A DNA stretch of 62,517 nt. Source: an uncultured Flavobacteriales bacterium. Lineage in GTDB: Bacteria > Bacteroidota > Bacteroidia > Palsa-965. Position 1 is the first letter of the stretch. Each line of letters opens with the position of its first letter. The stretch lies in assembly GCA_903873905.1 (NCBI GenBank), contig CAIQQJ010000138.1, forward strand, positions 1 to 62,517, read 5' to 3'. The position numbers and the translations under genes were made by a program. A model generated the notes under the pieces. The model did no database searches, was not told the origin of the DNA, and saw only the letters and a program-made list of their open reading frames with translations. This document shows, one piece after another, positions 61,329-62,517 of the stretch.

Positions 61329-62006
61329 ATGTTCTCCAAAATAAAATCCTTTTTCAAATGGTTTTTTTCCACTAGATGGAAACGTTGGATTTTTATTTAT
61401 ACGCCAATCCTTCTACTCTTCTTCATAGGCACTTCAAATTTCATTGTTAACAAATCCGCTGAAGGGAAATTGTTCAATCGTGTCGAAGATGTTCCTGCAT
61501 GTGCAACGGCATTGGTGTTTGGCACGAGTCCGAATGCGCGTTACGGAGAGAATTTATTTTACAAATACCGAATGGAAGCGGTTGCTCAATTGTGGAATGC
61601 TGGAAAAATAAAACACATCATTGTCAGCGGTGATAATTCCAGACAAAATTATGATGAAGCAAGCGCAATGAAAAAAGCATTGACAGATTTTGGAATTCCA
61701 GACTCCGTCATCACACTTGATTATGCCGGATTCAGAACCTTGGATTCCGTTGTGCGATGCAAATGGGTTTTCGGGCAATCCAACATCATTCTCGTTTCTC
61801 AAGAATTTCAAAATGAAAGAGGAATTTTCATTGCCAATCATTTTGGAATAAATGCAATTGGATTTAACGCGAAAGATGTTTCCACGAGATATTCCATCAG
61901 AACAAGTTTCAGGGAATATTTTGCGAGAGTGAAAGCGGTATTGGACATTTATGTTTTAGGAACACAACCGAAATTCCCAGGTCCGCCAGAGCCTATAAAA
62001 ATTTGA
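61329..62006 (+). CDS. SanA/ElyC/YdcF-family (DUF218) membrane protein
   Basis: The 225-residue protein has one N-terminal membrane helix (about 16-38) and a DUF218 domain: TALVFGTSPNARYG (about 58-71), IKHIIVSGDNSRQNYDEASA, MKKALTDFGIPDSVITLDYAGFRTLDSV, ILVSQEFQNERGIFIANHFGI and YFARVKAVLDIYVLGTQPKF. The match is closest to SanA, whose loss in E. coli increases vancomycin sensitivity at high temperature, indicating an envelope barrier role. Confidence 0.92.
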   Translation: MFSKIKSFFKWFFSTRWKRWIFIYTPILLLFFIGTSNFIVNKSAEGKLFNRVEDVPACATALVFGTSPNARYGENLFYKYRMEAVAQLWNAGKIKHIIVSGDNSRQNYDEASAMKKALTDFGIPDSVITLDYAGFRTLDSVVRCKWVFGQSNIILVSQEFQNERGIFIANHFGINAIGFNAKDVSTRYSIRTSFREYFARVKAVLDIYVLGTQPKFPGPPEPIKI

Positions 62007-62049
62007 TACTTAATTATCCATTTTTTGTAAGCAATCCATATTCGAATCG

Positions 62050-62517
62050 TCAAATTTTCAAATCCTTTTTCTTCACCGACTTTCTTCTTACCCGCATATT
62101 CAACATTTCCACCAAGAATGCAAATGCCATTGCGGAATAAACGTAAGGTTTCGGAACTTCAACATCGAAGGCTTCGAGAATAAGAAGGAAGCCAATCATT
62201 AAAAGGAAAGCCAAGGCTAGCATTTTTACCGTTGGATGCTTCTCAATGAACACACTTACTTTTTCAGAGAAGGCAAGCATGATCAACATCGAAATAATAA
62301 CTGCAGCAATCATAATCATGACTTCATTTACAATCCCAACAGCAGTAAGAATGGAATCGAATGAAAAAACAATATCAATTAACATGATCTGAAGAATAAC
62401 CATAAGCACTTTCGCACTTTTCTGTTTTTTCTCCTCTTCTGAATCATCAGCCTCTTCCATCTTCTCATGAATTTCAGAAGTTGTTTTCGCCAAAAGAAAT
62501 ACGCCACCGCAGAATAA
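62050..62517 (-). CDS. TerC-family integral membrane protein (5' end outside window)
   Basis: The reading frame is open to the window edge (LFCGGVFLLAKTTSEIHEKM continues the TerC pattern), so the gene starts beyond 62517 and only the C-terminal 155 or so residues are seen; the TTG at 62493 is not the start. TerC motifs ILQIMLIDIVFSFDSILTAVG and a set of membrane helices follow, with an acidic cytosolic loop (MEEADDSEEEKKQK). Members are linked to metal export and tellurite resistance. Confidence 0.9.
   Translation of the reverse strand, partial: LFCGGVFLLAKTTSEIHEKMEEADDSEEEKKQKSAKVLMVILQIMLIDIVFSFDSILTAVGIVNEVMIMIAAVIISMLIMLAFSEKVSVFIEKHPTVKMLALAFLLMIGFLLILEAFDVEVPKPYVYSAMAFAFLVEMLNMRVRRKSVKKKDLKI

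Noticed and set aside
62050-62493. Complete short TerC gene starting at 62493
   Set aside because: The frame is open upstream to the window edge with TerC-like residues; the TTG is internal.

Overview
The window is a chromosomal stretch of an AT-rich member of the Bacteroidota. Evidence for the phylum: two secreted S8 peptidases ending in a type IX secretion (T9SS) C-terminal sorting domain, a BatA-type vWA protein, a PorE-like OmpA protein, a TonB receptor behind a cobalamin riboswitch, an MqnP-type UbiA prenyltransferase, promoter -7 boxes of the TAnnTTTG type just upstream of several start codons, and no clear Shine-Dalgarno sequences. The order birA - rsfS - ftsH - LUD protein - cdsA also fits the phylum; class and genus cannot be fixed from the sequence alone. 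I saw no rRNA, tRNA, CRISPR array, insertion sequence or prophage.

Layout. 80-6952: a thioredoxin-like protein, a YwqK/MORN-type protein, a TPR protein, a BatA-type protein and a dihydroorotase-like protein lacking several catalytic residues. 7056-10220: a T9SS subtilase. 10342-13739: a cobalamin unit read leftward (promoter, riboswitch, BtuB-like receptor, BtuG-like beta-propeller lipoprotein). 13869-18297: an envelope cluster (surE, a small membrane protein, lpxB, a SpoIID-like protein). 18721-25151: an acetyltransferase, birA, a lysine-rich RsfS fusion, ftsH, a LUD protein and cdsA. 25313-30982: glutamate dehydrogenase, mnmD, a PorE-like OmpA protein and a TPR protein. 31126-35334: an M42 peptidase, a lipoprotein, a GH3-family enzyme and a LysE exporter. 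35363-42764: a leftward operon of DUF58 protein, transglutaminase, MoxR ATPase and TPR protein. 42859-48798: an RluA-type pseudouridine synthase behind a 1745-residue sensor phosphatase. 48878-53065: hutH, a TIMP-like protein, ppa, and hisS on its own. 53158-57696: two TapB-like proteins, ettA and a conserved secreted protein. 57841-62517: a second T9SS subtilase, a small membrane protein, a UbiA prenyltransferase, a SanA-like protein and the 3' part of a TerC gene cut by the window edge.

The most unusual content lies between the genes. Almost every larger gap holds a short degenerate tandem array whose unit is 7 bp (sometimes 8 bp) although the word differs from gap to gap. One array of the same type lies inside the hisS coding sequence, and a related word lies in a signal-peptide coding region. 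Four gaps also carry copies of a longer element (about 100-170 bp) with conserved ends and a variable central hairpin, mixed with a second module bounded by the same end box. These resemble the short tandemly repeated repetitive (STRR) heptamers known from filamentous cyanobacteria, and they are the best candidates here for something not well described. The lysine/alanine-rich RsfS fusion and the degenerate dihydroorotase are the most notable coding oddities.
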